NCBI GenBank assembly: GCA_009823505.1
Contig: VZQC01010551.1
Location: forward strand, 1,543,893 to 1,607,892
DNA from: Rhizomys pruinosus
Lineage: Eukaryota > Chordata > Mammalia > Rodentia > Spalacidae
Reading direction: 5' to 3'
Length of the DNA stretch: 64,000 nucleotides
The notes under the pieces were generated by a model, which did not search any database, was not told the DNA's origin, and saw only the letters and a program-made list of their open reading frames with translations. Made by a program: the position numbers and the translations under genes. The number at the start of each line of letters is the position of its first letter. The stretch's first letter is position 1. Positions 35,600-47,498 of the stretch are shown piece after piece.

Positions 35600-36156
35600 T
35601 CTAGTTTGCTTTTTTTTTGGTCTTTTCGAGACAGGGTCTCCCTGTAGTCCCAGTTTCCTGGAACTCACTCTGTAGACCAGGCTGGCCTTGAACTCACAAA
35701 GATCTGCCTGCCTCTCCCTCCCAAGTGCTAGGATTAAAGGCATGTGCCACCATGCCCAGCCTAGTTTGCTTTTAATCGCTGTAACAAAACATGCTGACCA
35801 ATACCAATACTTGGATAGGAAAGGGTTTATTTGGCTTAAATCTCACAGGGATGTAAGCCAAATAACTGAGGGAGCCCAAGGTAGGAGGTCAGGTAAGGAA
35901 CCTGGAGGCAGGAGCTTCAGCCATGGAGGAATGCTTTTTACTGGCTTGCACCCCTGGCCCATGCTCAGTCTGCTTTCTTATTCAAAACAGAACCACCTGT
36001 CCAGGAGTGGCACCATCCAGAGTGGGCTGGGCCCTCCCAACAATCAAGAAAATACCCCACAGACATGGCCACAGGCCAGCCCAATGGAGACAGTTCTCTC
36101 CATTGAGGCTCCCTCAGCCCAGGTGTGTCAAGTTGACACTAAAGCTATCCAGCACA
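35600..36156 (-). mobile_element. MT-type MaLR solo LTR carrying a B1
   Basis: Reverse-orientation MT LTR ending CTAAAGCTATCCAGCACA. A B1 at 35613-35760 splits its 3' edge, flanked by CTAGTTTGCTTTT duplications. Confidence 0.85.
35613..35760 (-). mobile_element. B1 SINE nested in an MT LTR
   Basis: TTTTTGGTCTTTTCGAGACAGG to CACCATGCCCAGC. Confidence 0.95.
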
Positions 36157-36582
36157 GGATTATTATATGAGGCCATCTTCTTTGCAAAGCAGATCAGCAC
36201 TCCTAGATCCAATCAGTAAAACTACACTGCAGAACAGAACCAGAGAAAAGAAGGTACCACATGAGGTGGTCTCACACTTGGCCAGGAATCTGGGGTGTTG
36301 TCACAAAATCTATCTGAATAAATTGATTAGAAAGGGCCAAGCAGGAGTCAGAAGGGCATTGAATATCAGGGAAAGAGAAGGATTAGCATTTCCTTTCCTT
36401 CCTACCTCAGAAATTATCTTAATTTCTCATTCTGAAAATCTTTGCTGAGCATCTGTAGTATACCAGGCCCAGAACTAGGACACAGGAAAGTGTGGTAGGA
36501 CCACCTATACCCTCATCTGCATGCATGATTTATTTTTCTCTCTTCCACTTTATCTGTCTCTTCATTTACTTGATATAATGAG

Positions 36583-36583
36583 G

Positions 36584-36648
<65 letters not shown>
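36583..36648. repeat. (CT)n(GT)n microsatellite
   Basis: About 28 CT units followed by GTGTGTG. Confidence 0.97.
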
Positions 36649-36739
36649 TTAATTATATACTTCAAAATGTTTAATTATTTTATTATCTCTGTTTTCATTG
36701 ATGCTTTATCTGCTATTATAACTTGATTAAACTTAAAAA

Positions 36740-36937
36740 TACTCTTCATGGCAAGGTAGGTAAAATCCTGTAACCTGGTTATTAGGAAGATAGAGGCAGA
36801 AGATTGGGTTCAAGGCCACCTTTGCCAATTTATGGAGATGGTTTCCCAAAATAAAGTGGATGAGGATGTAGCTCAGTGGTAAGATGCAGGATTGTGCAAG
36901 GCCTGGGTTTAATCCTCAGGACTTGGGGGAAGGGACT
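36740..36937 (+). mobile_element. B4/ID-like SINE, old
   Basis: B1-like half (TCAAGGCCACCTTTGCC) followed by ID-like AGGATGTAGCTCAGTGGTAAG and CTGGGTTTAATCCTCAG. The order suggests a B1-ID composite. Confidence 0.55.
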
Positions 36938-38254
36938 TTAAATTTTCAACTGGGTGTTTTTTTTTAAAGTAGTTATTGTGAACAGGTATTGATTTTTAAC
37001 ATAAGAACCAGGGGAAATATTCCATGGCACTATTTTCTCCATTTATGGAAAGAAAGAAAAAAAATCCTAAGTTGGCTTTTGGAAAGATGTGCCTGAAAGG
37101 AAATGTATATCCTGCCAAACACAGCACCTTTAGTGTTCCAAGAGCCAGTGGCATGTGTTAGAAATTGCCAAGGAAAACTTAAGGATTCATAACTATCAAG
37201 GATATTCCTTTCACTATCCTGTTAACAGCTTCTCCAAGCTCCAGCCAGTCTGACTTCCCCACAATGATGGAGTATAACCTGGAACTACGAGCAGAAATAA
37301 ATCCCATTGCTTCTAAAAATACTCTTTTCAGTTAAAATATATGGAAGTACTGGTGTCTCTTGGGTAGATTCTCTGGGCAATAAACAAAAGGGAATAGGAT
37401 TGGGAATTGGGCCACTAAATTTGGTAACCAAATCTACAGGTGCCACAAGCTAAACAGTGAAGACAAAGCTGTCAGTCACTAAGTTTGCCTTGGTCAGATA
37501 GATCATACTTTAATGGTTAAGCAGAGAGGTGCACCCAGACCAGAAAGTTATCAAACAGAGTGTCAGAAACTTCATAATGCAGGATACTTTTTAGCAATGG
37601 GGTTAACTTTTAAGATAAAACTAATTTATAATTTGCAAAACATGCACATAGTAAAGTTCAAAAGGAACAGAACCACATACAATAAGAGCTAGTCAGACTC
37701 CCACCCCAGACCTTGATCTGAAGTCCATGTCACAGAAGCAACTGTTGTTAGCACCTTTGATATAGCGTTGCAGGAAGTCTGTACACAAACAAGGAAGTGG
37801 TAGTATAATGTGTATACTTAATTTTTACAGACATATATTTAACTTTTATTTTATTTTTGTGGTTTGAATAGTATTTCAACATAACACACTTTAAACATGT
37901 CACTCTCCTAACCCCTTTAGGTCATTTTCAGTCTTCTATTGTTAGAAGCAGTGATGCATTAATAACCCTTTGGAGATGCCATTTCACACTGCAGGTGCCA
38001 GATTCAAAGGAAAAATCCCTAATAGAGACATTGTGGAGACAATGGGTTTATTTATTTACTTTATAATCTTTGTGATAAATATATGAAATAGACAAAAGAT
38101 AAAAATAGTAAACATTTTTTAAATTCGAAAATTAACAAAAAATTTTAACTCCATGGGAATAATGAATAAGAACCAAGTACAATTATATAATATATATAAT
38201 AAACCCATTACTATCTATGCTAACTAAAATTTTTAGTTAAAAATTTTATTTATT
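36938..38254. other. AT-rich intronic sequence, no gene seen
   Basis: About 1.3 kb without recognised coding or young repeats. Confidence 0.4.
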
Positions 38255-38481
38255 TTATTTTTTAAATTTTTATTTACTTTTTATGTGTATGAATGTACTG
38301 TCTGTATGTAGGTTTGTGCACCCCTGTAGTGCATTGCTGTGGAGGTCAGAAGAGGGTGTCAGATTCCCCTGGAACTGGAATCAAAGATGGTTCTCAGCTG
38401 CCATGTGGGTGCTGGGGATCAAACCCGGGTCCTCTGCAAGAGCAGTTGGCACTCTTAACTCCTAGGCCATCTCTCCAGCCC
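38255..38481 (-). mobile_element. B2 SINE
   Basis: Tail side TTTTTATGTGTATGAATGTAC and terminal TAGGCCATCTCTCCAGCCC. Lacks the internal duplication. Confidence 0.93.
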
Positions 38482-38824
38482 ATTAAAAAATTTAAAATTC
38501 CATCTTTGCTTCATAAAATAAACCAGTTATTTTAATTCACAGAAGAGAAAAAAAGTGAAAGTTTGCATGTTTCATCATTACTAGGAAATGATTTTTCCTG
38601 AGTCAGAATTATTCACTTACTCATGTTTTATGGCTTAATTCTCAAACTTTGCCTAAACATGTGACATTTATAGATAGCTTTAGCCAGAAAGTAAGAGCAA
38701 ACTAATTCTTGCCTACAGAACCAAAGTAAGGACAATCTTAGCAAAGAGATTTTCATTTTTAAAAATATTTGGCAACAACTCTTGGAGGCAGGTTCTTGTC
38801 TAAACGAGTTTCGTGTTTTAGTGG

Positions 38825-39560
38825 TGGTAAGTATATTCCCACTAGTGCCCAACCCATTCTTCAGAACATTTCCACCAGCAAAACTGAAACTCTATGTTCA
38901 CTAAGTAACTCCTTACTTCCTCTTTCCTGGAGCCCCTGGCAACAACTATTCTCCTTTCTCCCTCTCTGTCCCTCTGTTTCTCTATATGGATGTGATTGCT
39001 CCACGTTGCTTGAAGAGCTGGAATCAGAGCATTTGTATGATTGTCCATCCACCTGCCAGTGAACACTTCAGGCCTTCTACTTCCTGGCTTCTCTGAACAT
39101 GGTGTACAGATAGCTCCTCAAAGTCCCATTTCCAATTGTTTGGGTTATATATACAGAAGTAGACTTGCTAGTTTATAGGGTATGTGTTTACACTGTGTTT
39201 TCATTGTGAAGGTGCCTTCCTTAGAGGTTATAACAATTTTTATTCTCACCACAAAAAATGGTTCTCCTTTTTTTTTTTGGTCTTTTTGAGACAGGGTCTC
39301 CCTGTAGCTCTGGCTGTCCTGGAACTCACCCTGTAGACCAGGCTGGCCTCAAACTCACAGAGATCCGCGTGCCTCTGCCTCCCAAGTGCTAGGATTAAAG
39401 GCGTGCGCCACCACGCCTGGCATTTATTTATTTCTGTATGTGTATCAATGTACTGTCTGCATGCAAGTTTGTGCACCCATGTCATGCAATGCCACGGAGG
39501 CAAAAAATGGTTCTCCTTTTATTCTGACCAGCTCTACATGCCCCATAACATTCTGACATT
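38825..39560 (-). mobile_element. Ancient L1M fragment, interrupted
   Basis: Degenerate similarity to the reverse of the L1M region with GAGCCCCTGGCAACAACTATTC and TTGGGTTATATATACAGAAGTAG. Split by the composite SINE. Confidence 0.55.
39272..39500 (-). mobile_element. Chimeric B2-B1 SINE inserted as one unit
   Basis: On the minus strand it reads: 3' half of a B2 (GCCTCCGTGGCATTGCATG to AATAAATAAAT), directly joined to a full B1 (GCCAGGCGTGGTGGCGCACG to AAAAAGACC) and a poly(A). A perfect 20-bp direct repeat flanks the whole pair (39252-39271 and 39501-39520), with no repeat between the halves, so both arrived in one event from a single RNA. Confidence 0.9.
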
Positions 39561-39670
39561 TGTTACTTAGGTAAAAAAGTCATTTTATCACAGCCTTTTG
39601 ATTTATCTTGAAATTAATGCAATAAAACTTCTGTTTCTATATTGAATTATTATAAAAGATAATAGTGTAT

Positions 39671-39890
39671 CAGGCTAGGGATGCAGTGCAGTTGGTAGAG
39701 TGCTTGCTTAGCAAGCAAGAAGCCTTGAGCTCAATTCTCAGCACTGCATAAACTGTACATGGTAACACATGCCTGTCTAGTCCCAGCATTTGCAAAGTGG
39801 AGGCAGGGAGGCCCACAGTTTCAGGCAATCCTTGCTATATGGAGAGTTCAACACCCAGCTAGCCTAAATAAATCTCAAAAAATTATATAA
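39671..39890 (+). mobile_element. B4 SINE (ID-B1 fusion)
   Basis: GGCTAGGGATGCAGTGCAGTTGG head and B1-like TAACACATGCCTGTCTAGTCC second half. Confidence 0.75.
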
Positions 39891-39901
39891 AGAATAATTG
39901 A

Positions 39902-40113
39902 GCTGGAGAGATGGCTCAGCAGTTAAGAGCACTGACTGCTCTTACAGAAGACCCAATTTTGTTTCCCAGCACCCACATAGTGGCTAATAACCTTCTGTCA
40001 CTTCAGTTCCGGGTGGTCCGATGCCCTCTTCTGACCTCTGTGGGCACTGCATACACAGGTGCACTTATATACATGCAAGCACAACACTTATACACATAAA
40101 ATGAGTAAATAAA
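39902..40113 (+). mobile_element. B2/B3 SINE
   Basis: GCTGGAGAGATGGCTCAGCAG to ACACATAAAATGAGTAAATAAA. Confidence 0.92.
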
Positions 40114-40262
40114 CCAGGCCAGGCATGATGGTGTGTGTCTTTATTCCTAGCGCTTGGAGCAGAACCTGATGGATCTCTGTGATGCCAGAGCCAGCCTGGT
40201 CTATACAGTGAGTTTCAGGCCAGCTGGGACTATAAGGACACCCTGTCTCAAAAGCCCCAAAA

Positions 40263-40301
<39 letters not shown>
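40114..40301 (+). mobile_element. B1 SINE with (AAAT)n tail
   Basis: GGCCAGGCATGATGGTGTG to CTGTCTCAAAAGCCCC. The A-tail has become about ten AAAT units (40259-40301). Confidence 0.93.
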
Positions 40302-40302
<1 letters not shown>

Positions 40303-40881
40303 ACACATTAATAGAAAATTTGAGGTATCAGAATGCCAGTAAATCAGGAGATGATCACTTCAGACATGATGCTTTATCACACAGTTCCCTAGAGACCAGG
40401 GCATGTCATGAGGTGGGGTAGGGTAAAATAGCAGAGTAGATCAGGAGGCAGAGGGAAAGAAGGAACTGGAAAAAGCCTTTATTTTGAATACTTCCTTTGG
40501 GCTCTGGGGCATAGTCCCTAGTTGTCTAGTGCCTGGCACTGAGGTGCTTAGGGCAGGTAGGGCATACACTCTGGATTAGTTACTTTGTATTTGAAAAGTT
40601 TAATGGGAGGGGAGCTGGGGCTTAAAGGAAGGATGAAGTGAGGGAGGCTGGAAGCTGACAGCTAGGTGACTCAGGCCTGTCTGGTTATCAGGTTGTCTAG
40701 AACAAAGCATAGCTGTTTTATTCATGAGGGACAGAAACACAGTATCAACTTTGTAGAAGTTAGAAGTGTGGTTAGTACAAAGGCCCATTTGTGCTTCCTT
40801 TTATTTGTGAATTGTCTCCACATTCTATTTCCCATTTCTTTCCATTAGGTAGTTTGAATCTTTTCTGAGAGAGTCATGGAA
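40302..40881. other. Single-copy sequence, no gene seen
   Basis: No exon or repeat recognised. Confidence 0.45.
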
Positions 40882-40882
40882 N

Positions 40883-40965
<83 letters not shown>
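40882..40965. repeat. (AT)n microsatellite with one N
   Basis: About 40 TA units with a single TG interruption. The ambiguous base at 40882 marks an uncertain assembly length. Confidence 0.97.
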
Positions 40966-40968
<3 letters not shown>

Positions 40969-40979
40969 AAGGCCTTTGT

Positions 40980-41182
40980 GGGCGCTAGAAAGAAGGCTCA
41001 GTCCTCTCACAGAGGACCTGGGTTTTGTTTCCAGCACCCACATGGAAGCTTACAACTACAGTTCTAGGTATCTGAAGCCCTCTTCTGGCCTCTGTGGGCC
41101 ATTGCACACACAGGTACACATGTACTTGCAGGCAAACCACTCATACAAATAAATAAATAAAAAATAAAAATAAATAAATACT
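40980..41182 (+). mobile_element. B2 SINE, old
   Basis: GGGCGCTAGAAAGAAGGCTCAG head, (AAAT)n tail. An internal deletion lies just after the head. Confidence 0.85.
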
Positions 41183-42258
41183 TTTGTGTCTAATGTAAAT
41201 TGTTCTAGTTTATTGATTAACATTTGAGTGTGCTCATGGAAATTTATTTTTTAATGTGCTTCAGTTGATCATTCATTTCCTTGCAACTGCAGAATTTTGT
41301 TATCCTTTAAAAGACCTTTGGTACTCTAAGGCTATAAACACATTTCCTGTGTTTTCTCATAGTGCCTTGATGGTTTGAGTCATAATTTACCCTTTGCTCC
41401 ATCTGGCATAGTTGGCGGAAAGAAAAAATGGAAAAGAGCTACCAGCAACACATTTGGAATCCAATGCCAAATCCATTATCTTCTAAGGCAAAAGTGCTTT
41501 TCAGATTCTCACCCATGTGTACCAGTAGAGGTAAATGGGCACTGGGCAGAATCATTAGATGAAAGGTCACAAGAATCAGCTGATACTAAACCTTGGATTT
41601 AGAAGACAGTAGTTTTGCTACTTGTAATGGGTACAAGTAGGAATGGACAGGCTCAAGACAGCTTAAATCTTAGTAGTTTGAGGGGAAAAGATGGGTGGGA
41701 GGTGAGGGAATAGCTAAGCAAAAATGGTTCTTCTTTCTAGCTCTGTTCTGGCTGTGTGACCTTCAACAGGTCTTCAAGGTTTGCCGAGCCTTGATTTCTG
41801 AGTACCTGTCCAGCTCATGTTCCTTCTTCACACTGCTTACCATGGGGACCTCAGACCATCTCTGGACTGCTTCAGTCCCTTCTTTTGTTTCTGATGGAAA
41901 TCCTACACAGATGCCCTCTGAATACAGGTAACCAACCACACACTGCCCTCTGAATACAGGTAACCAACTACCAGCCCCACACTGTAGCCTTTGAGGCACC
42001 AATGGGGAAACCTTTGAACAGGGTGTCATTTGTGAACTTGTCGCTCCTGCCTTGAGACTCACCTCAGCAGAGTCTGAAGGAAACACAGATCCACCTGCTG
42101 AAAGCCTTGGGAAATAACATGGCTGTGCTAAGGTGTCCCTCGGAAAAAGGAAGTGTGAGTCTCACAGCTCATCCAGCCCCAAACTTCCTAAGTTTCCTCA
42201 TCATCACAGGTGACTTTCCACATCCTTCTCAAACCCTTTCTTTTAAAAAAGAAACCAA
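41183..42258. other. Single-copy sequence with a MIR and a short tandem duplication
   Basis: A MIR relic (minus) is likely at about 41728-41830 (GGCTGTGTGACCTTCAACAGG). At 41912-41973 a 31-bp segment (TGCCCTCTGAATACAGGTAACC and on) is tandemly duplicated. The 75-codon frame at 41375 shows no known similarity. Confidence 0.5.
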
Positions 42259-42418
42259 GCTGGGCATGGTGGTGCACACCTTTAATCCCAGCACTCGGGA
42301 GGCAGAGGCAGAGGCAGGTGGATCTCTGAGAGTTCAAGGCCAGCCTGGTCTACGTACTGAGTTCCAGGACAGCTGTGTCTATAGGGAGACCCTGTCTTAA
42401 AAAGACCAAAAAATTTAA
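42259..42418 (+). mobile_element. B1 SINE
   Basis: GCTGGGCATGGTGGTGCACACC to AAAAAGACCAAAAAATT. A GAGGCAGAGGCAGAGG triplication lies at the 'ggaggcagaggcagg' site. Confidence 0.95.
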
Positions 42419-42445
42419 AAAGTAAATAAATAAAAAATAAAAAGA

Positions 42446-42695
42446 GGGGCTGGAGAGATGGCCTAGCGGTTAAGAGCACCGACTGCTCTTACAGAGGACC
42501 CGGGTTCGATCCCCAGCACCCACATGGCAGCTGAGAACCATCTTTGACCCCAGTCCCAGGGGAATCCGATGCCCTCTTCTGACCTCTGCAGCATTGCAAG
42601 ACACGGGTGCACAGACTTGCATGCAGGCAGTACATTCATACACATACAGAAATAAATAAAATTAATAAAAAAAAAATTAAAAAAAAATAAAAAAT
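42446..42695 (+). mobile_element. B2 SINE inserted in the B1 A-tail
   Basis: GGGGCTGGAGAGATGGCCTAGC head. An AAAAAGAAACCA repeat lies before the B1 and after the B2, suggesting the B2 entered the B1 tail. Confidence 0.93.
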
Positions 42696-43973
42696 AAAAA
42701 GAAACCATGCCTACCCCCATAGGTGGGGTGTTCTTTATATCTCCACCCATCTTCTCCATGCTATCTTTGGCCAGTTCATTGTTTTATGAAGCAGTGTTTT
42801 TGCTGGACACTCAGCACCCATGGTCCTTCCTAAGTCCAGGCATAAATGTGAGTTGATAGGCTGCAGGAGGAAACTGTAGTTACTTGGATTTGAAGTTTCT
42901 CTTGCTCGATCACAGGATTGTCACCTCTTCCTCCTCCTCAGCATCACAATTCTGAGCAATCTGCTCTGTCACTCCACTTGTTCCCCTTGCCCACCCACAT
43001 CCCTGCCACCTCACAGTTACTGCAGCCAAATTCATTTCTAGTATTCAGACAAACACCCAGTTTTGAGCTAGTGCCTTTGCTTTTGTAGTGCCTAGGTAGA
43101 GTGTGCTTCATGCCTCAGAATTTGAGCCATCTTTCAAGGCCAGCTGGGACCCCATCTTTTTCTGAAAGGAGCTCAGTTCTGGCCAGAGCATGACCATGTC
43201 TGCTTCCGTCACCTGACCTACTATGCTGTACTTATCTCCTATCACTTATTTTCTTTCCTGTTTTTAAAGCTAATCTCAAATGCCTTTAGGAGCTTTGACA
43301 GAAGGAAGTAGTGGTATTCTTAATGTTTCTTGCAAACTCTTTCAGTTCACTGTCTAGGGTACAGCTGTACCAAAGCTTTCAGAAGAGTTAATATGAATAA
43401 GAATTAGTAAACCCTTCCACTAAAACAATCATACTACCTAAACATTCATTTTAAAAGCAAACTTAAAGGGGAGGGATTTCTTTCAAGTTTCTGAATGTGT
43501 TTTCCATATAAAGTCAATCTAAGTTCTCAGTAATTTATATGTTTTCAGTGGAGCCATCATGTAACTGTTCTGTCTTATTTTGTCAGCTGAGTCCCCAAAG
43601 GGATATGTGGTAGGGAAGGAATGATTATCAAATAGTTTTTGAAAAAACTCAATCCTTTTTTCTTTTTTGATGAAATAAACCCCAAATCTAGAAAAGCAGA
43701 CTATAGCAGCTGGAACAGTGTTTCATGCTGCAGAAGCCTGACTTCTCCAACCCTGCTTTCTTTGGCAATCCTGCAGTATGTCTGCAGAGCCATACGGCCA
43801 CAGAAACACAGTTTGAAAGCCTCCACCCTAGCAGTTCAGCACATTAAACACCAGCCCTGTGTTCATCGTGAGAGCATCTGTCCTGTCCACCTTCCACAAT
43901 TCCCCAAGCCTGCCAAGCCCCTCTGCAGGGGTTTCTAATAGTTGGGTTGGTTGGGTTTTTAAAATTTACTCAG
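42696..43973. other. Single-copy sequence with a probable L2 relic
   Basis: GTGCCTTTGCTTTTGTAGTGCC to CCATCTTTCAAGGCCAGCTGGGACC (about 43065-43155) is L2-like. No exon was identified. Confidence 0.45.
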
Positions 43974-44122
43974 GCCAGGCGTGGTGGCGCACGCCTTTAA
44001 TCCTAGCACTTGGGAGGCAGAGTCAGGCGGATCTTTGTGAGTTCAAGGCCAGCCTGGTCTACAGAGCGAGTTCCAGGACAGGTGGGGCTACAAGGAGACC
44101 CTGTCTCAAAAAGACTAAAAAA

Positions 44123-44165
<43 letters not shown>

Positions 44166-44167
44166 AA
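43974..44167 (+). mobile_element. B1 SINE with (AAAT)n tail
   Basis: CCAGGCGTGGTGGCGCACGCC to AAAAAGACTAAAAAATAAATAAAT. CpGs retained; young copy. Confidence 0.95.
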
Positions 44168-45117
44168 TTTACTCAGTGTATGATAGAATTTTTTTTAAGT
44201 AACCATCCCTAAAACCATTTTCAAATGATATGTTTTATGAGAACTACTTTCTTTAATAAAAATGAAAATAAGAACTTTGGCATTTACATGAGAAGGCTTT
44301 CAGCTTTCAGAGAGCTTGCAAAGTGCTTTGTACTTCAGCAGAATATGTTCTGCCATGTAACCATGGAGCAAAGCAGTGTTTGGACAGATAAAGACTTGTT
44401 TGCTTTTACTATCATAGTTGTTCTAAATTTTGACCTAAGCACAATAAGACAAAGTTTAATCATTAAGTGGGTACATTAATGCCCTTGGAAATACAGTAAT
44501 TAAAAAAAAAATCTCCTGGAGTTGTTTTCTACTTTCTAGATTTAGTCAGAAAATCTGAGGAAGAGTAATATTGAGGTTTACTGTGTGTGTTTCTCCATGG
44601 GAGATTAGCCACTTCCTGAGCAATACACCAAGAATGTCAGGAAAGCTGAAGATAGATAAGGTCCACATGTGATTCGCAGTTGGTAGATGGCTAAGCCTTC
44701 CCCCCAGGGAAGATTTAGCAAGTGGGAAGCATCACTTCTTAGGCAGCATTAATCCAAGCAACAGACAACACCAGAGCTGCCCATTGGAGGGTTGATGAGA
44801 ATTGTCAGTCAAATGCATTGTGGCCATTCCCATCTCAACATTAATACTAAGAAAATGTTCAGAAATTTGAGGTTCAGGTTATCTCTAACTTGGATAACTG
44901 TTAGAAAATACTTCCAAAAGAAACAGTTTGATATCACTAACATCTCTAAATTAAGAGAAAGGGAACAAAACCAGCCTCTGCTAAACCATTTAATCACAAC
45001 AAAGTAGTGCCCTACTGATGTTAGCTGGGTCTTCAGACTAGATCATATGTGACTAACAAATGAGGAGGTCTTTTGCTCTGTGGCCCAGTTCATATTTCTT
45101 TTACTACATGTATACAT

Positions 45118-45118
<1 letters not shown>
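44168..45118. other. Single-copy sequence, no gene seen
   Basis: Several short frames on both strands lack any recognisable domain. Confidence 0.45.

Positions 45119-45154
<36 letters not shown>
45119..45154. repeat. (CA)n microsatellite
   Basis: About 18 CA units. Confidence 0.97.
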
Positions 45155-45157
<3 letters not shown>

Positions 45158-45258
45158 AACCCAGCATGGCAACACCCCATCATCACAATGTGGTCTCTCC
45201 TGGAAGAGACAGAATCTGAGGCTGTAATAGGTCATTGCCTTCTCCTCTCACTGTGGTA

Positions 45259-45664
45259 TGCTGGGTAGCTTTGGTGTCAACTTGACACAGCTGGGTTGAG
45301 GGAGGCTCAACTGCGGAATTGGCTCCATTGGATTGGCTTGTGGCCACGTCTGTGGAGTATTGTCTTGATTGTTGAGCAATGTGGGAGGGCCCAGCCCACT
45401 GTGGGTGGTGCTACCCAGGGCAGATTGTTGTGTATGGTATAAGAAAGCAGGCTGTACATGGGCCAGAGGACCAAACCAGTAAGCAACATTACTCCATGCC
45501 CTGTGCTTCAGCTCCTGCCTCCAGGTTCCTGCCCTGAGTTCCTACCTTGGGCTCTCTCAGTGATAAACTGTAACCCCTGAGATGTGAGCCAAATAAACCC
45601 CTTCCTCCCTAAGTTGGTAGTGGTCAGTGTGTTTTGTCACAGCAATTGAAGACAAACAAGAACA
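45259..45664 (+). mobile_element. MT-type MaLR LTR with start of internal region
   Basis: GCTGGGTAGCTTTGGTGTC, GTGTCAACTTGACAC, AATAAACCCCTTCCTCCC near the 3' end. It is followed by TAAATTGGTACCC, the MaLR primer-site region, so this was a 5' LTR whose internal part has been lost. Confidence 0.85.
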
Positions 45665-45682
45665 TAAATTGGTACCCAAAAC

Positions 45683-46110
45683 TGTATTAGTCACTCTTCT
45701 GTTGCTGTGATTAAACCACAATGACCAAGGGAACTTAGAAGAGTTTATGGCCAGGCGTGGTGGTGCACACCTTTAATCCTAGCACTCGGGAGGCAGAGGC
45801 AGGCGGATCTTTGTGAGTTCAAGGCCAGCCTGGTCTACAGAGTGAGTTCCAGGACAGTTGGGGCTACAGGGAGACCCTGTCTTAAAAAAAAAAAAAAAAA
45901 AAGCAGAGGTTCACATCTTCCAATGAGCACAGGAAGCAGAGAGAGAGCCACTGGAGACTGGAAAGGCTTGTTGAACTCAATAAGCCTGCCCCTAGTGACA
46001 TACTTCCTCGAGCATGGCCATACCTTCTAAGAGCTCCCAAAACAGTGCCACCAACTGGGGACAAATTGTCTTTGAAGCCTATGGGGGACATTCTCATTCA
46101 AACCACCACA
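45683..46110 (-). mobile_element. ORR1-like MaLR LTR in inverted orientation
   Basis: Complete from TGTATTAGTCACTC to AACCACCACA, the reverse complement of the LTR at 47499-47859. A B1 occupies 45749-45902. It sits where a same-strand 5' LTR is expected. Confidence 0.85.
45749..45902 (+). mobile_element. B1 SINE nested in the inverted LTR
   Basis: GGCCAGGCGTGGTGGTGCACACC to CTGTCTTAAAAAA. Long A-tail. Confidence 0.95.
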
Positions 46111-47498
46111 TTAGCAACAGAAAAGTGACTAATACAGTTTTTGCTACCAGAGAGTAGGCTGTTGGCTGTGAAGAACCTGACCATGAGGGTGTTTGGAGAA
46201 ATGTGGAAGACTTTGGAACTTTGGATTAGAAAAGCTGTTGACTCTCTAAGGAGAGATTAATAGGCCATTCTAGCAGAAGCCTGGAAGAAAGCAGTGCTGA
46301 GAAAAATGTATTTCCAGAGGAAAATAAGGACTTAAGCAGCAACTTTCAGAGTCTGGCTGGAGTTTACCCACAGTGCAAATGCTTGCCTGAGGCTAAGTTT
46401 AAAAGCAATGGACTAATTTCTTTGGCAGAGGATATTTCAAGACAGCCTAAAGTAGAAATGGTGGCATGGTTATCAATGGTGAATATTATATAGATCTACT
46501 GTGGAAAAGAGCAAATGGGGCAGAAAGAAATGCAGAATGTACAGTTTGGATCAGAAAGGTGCACTAGGAAGACAAATGTTGGAGCCAAGGCAGGCCAAGG
46601 AGAAGATCCCTTTGATAAGATTAAAGTGATTAAAGAGAGGCCTAGAGATTTACAAGTAAACAACAGAAACAGTACCTTCAGGGCAAGAACACACCCTGCT
46701 AAGCCTCCAACTTTTGAAAGGAAAATACTGAAGGGGTTTTCTACTCCAACAAACCCAAGGCAGAGAAAAGCTAGGAATGTGTTTGAAGTAGGCCAGGGTC
46801 CATCCCAAACTTGCAGCCAAACTTGGCAGTTTCATTCACGTAGTCCTGGCTTTAGAGACATGAAGGATGCAAGAGTGAATGGGCCATCAGTTCTTCCTCC
46901 TCAGTTTCAGAGAGCCGCTGAGGCCAGACAGAATGCAGCAGGGGCGCCCCTGCATAAAGAAGGCCCTGATAGGCCATTGCCTGAAGCTGTGATGGTGAAG
47001 CCTGGTTGGCAGTGGAGTCCCCAAGAAGAAAGACATTCGAGATGCCAGAGCTGTGAGATATTTGCCAAGGACAACTGCATACAGGGAGTGGTATCAGCCT
47101 AAGAAAGAGATGTATGTTGCAAGCAAAGCTGGAAGAGCTGAGCCATCTAAGTCTTTGGAAGTCAAGTCCCAGAAGCCTCATATGGAGCTACTGGACTTGG
47201 TATTTGCCTTGCTGGTTTTTGGTCTTGTTTTGGTCCAGTATTTCCTCACTATGCCTTATTCCTCCATTTTGGAATGGGAATGTGTATTCGGATCCTCTTT
47301 TGTTGGGAGTATGTAATTTGTGTTTTGATTTTACAGGAGCTTACAGTTAAGAGATTGACCTGGGTCTCAGAAGAGACTTTGGACTATAGACTTTTAAATA
47401 TTATTGAGACTGGTAAAGACTATGGGGACTTTTAAGGTTGGACTAAAGACATTTTGAATTTTATTTGTTCCTGAGCCTATGGGGGCCAGGGAGTAGAA
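46111..47498 (+). mobile_element. MaLR internal region with a 195-codon open frame
   Basis: Begins with the last 25 bases of a plus-strand LTR (AACAGAAAAGTGACTAATAC), then the internal start TTGCTACCAGAGAGTAGG and AATGTGGAAGACTTTGGAAC, typical of MaLR/THE1-type internal regions. It ends in a GGGGGCCAGGGAGTAGAA polypurine stretch before the 3' LTR. An uninterrupted frame at 46515-47102 encodes a basic, Pro/Gln/Arg-rich protein without zinc-knuckle or RT motifs. MaLR internal regions have no established function; the frame is probably a gag-like relic kept open by chance or youth. Confidence 0.75.

Noticed and set aside
38769..39062. 97-codon frame as a possible exon
   Set aside because: The sequence resembles an ancient L1M fragment, and there is no splice context or protein similarity.
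41375..41602. 75-codon frame as a possible Ccdc146 exon
   Set aside because: It does not match the expected LHAMGKLPG continuation, and there are no paired splice sites in phase.
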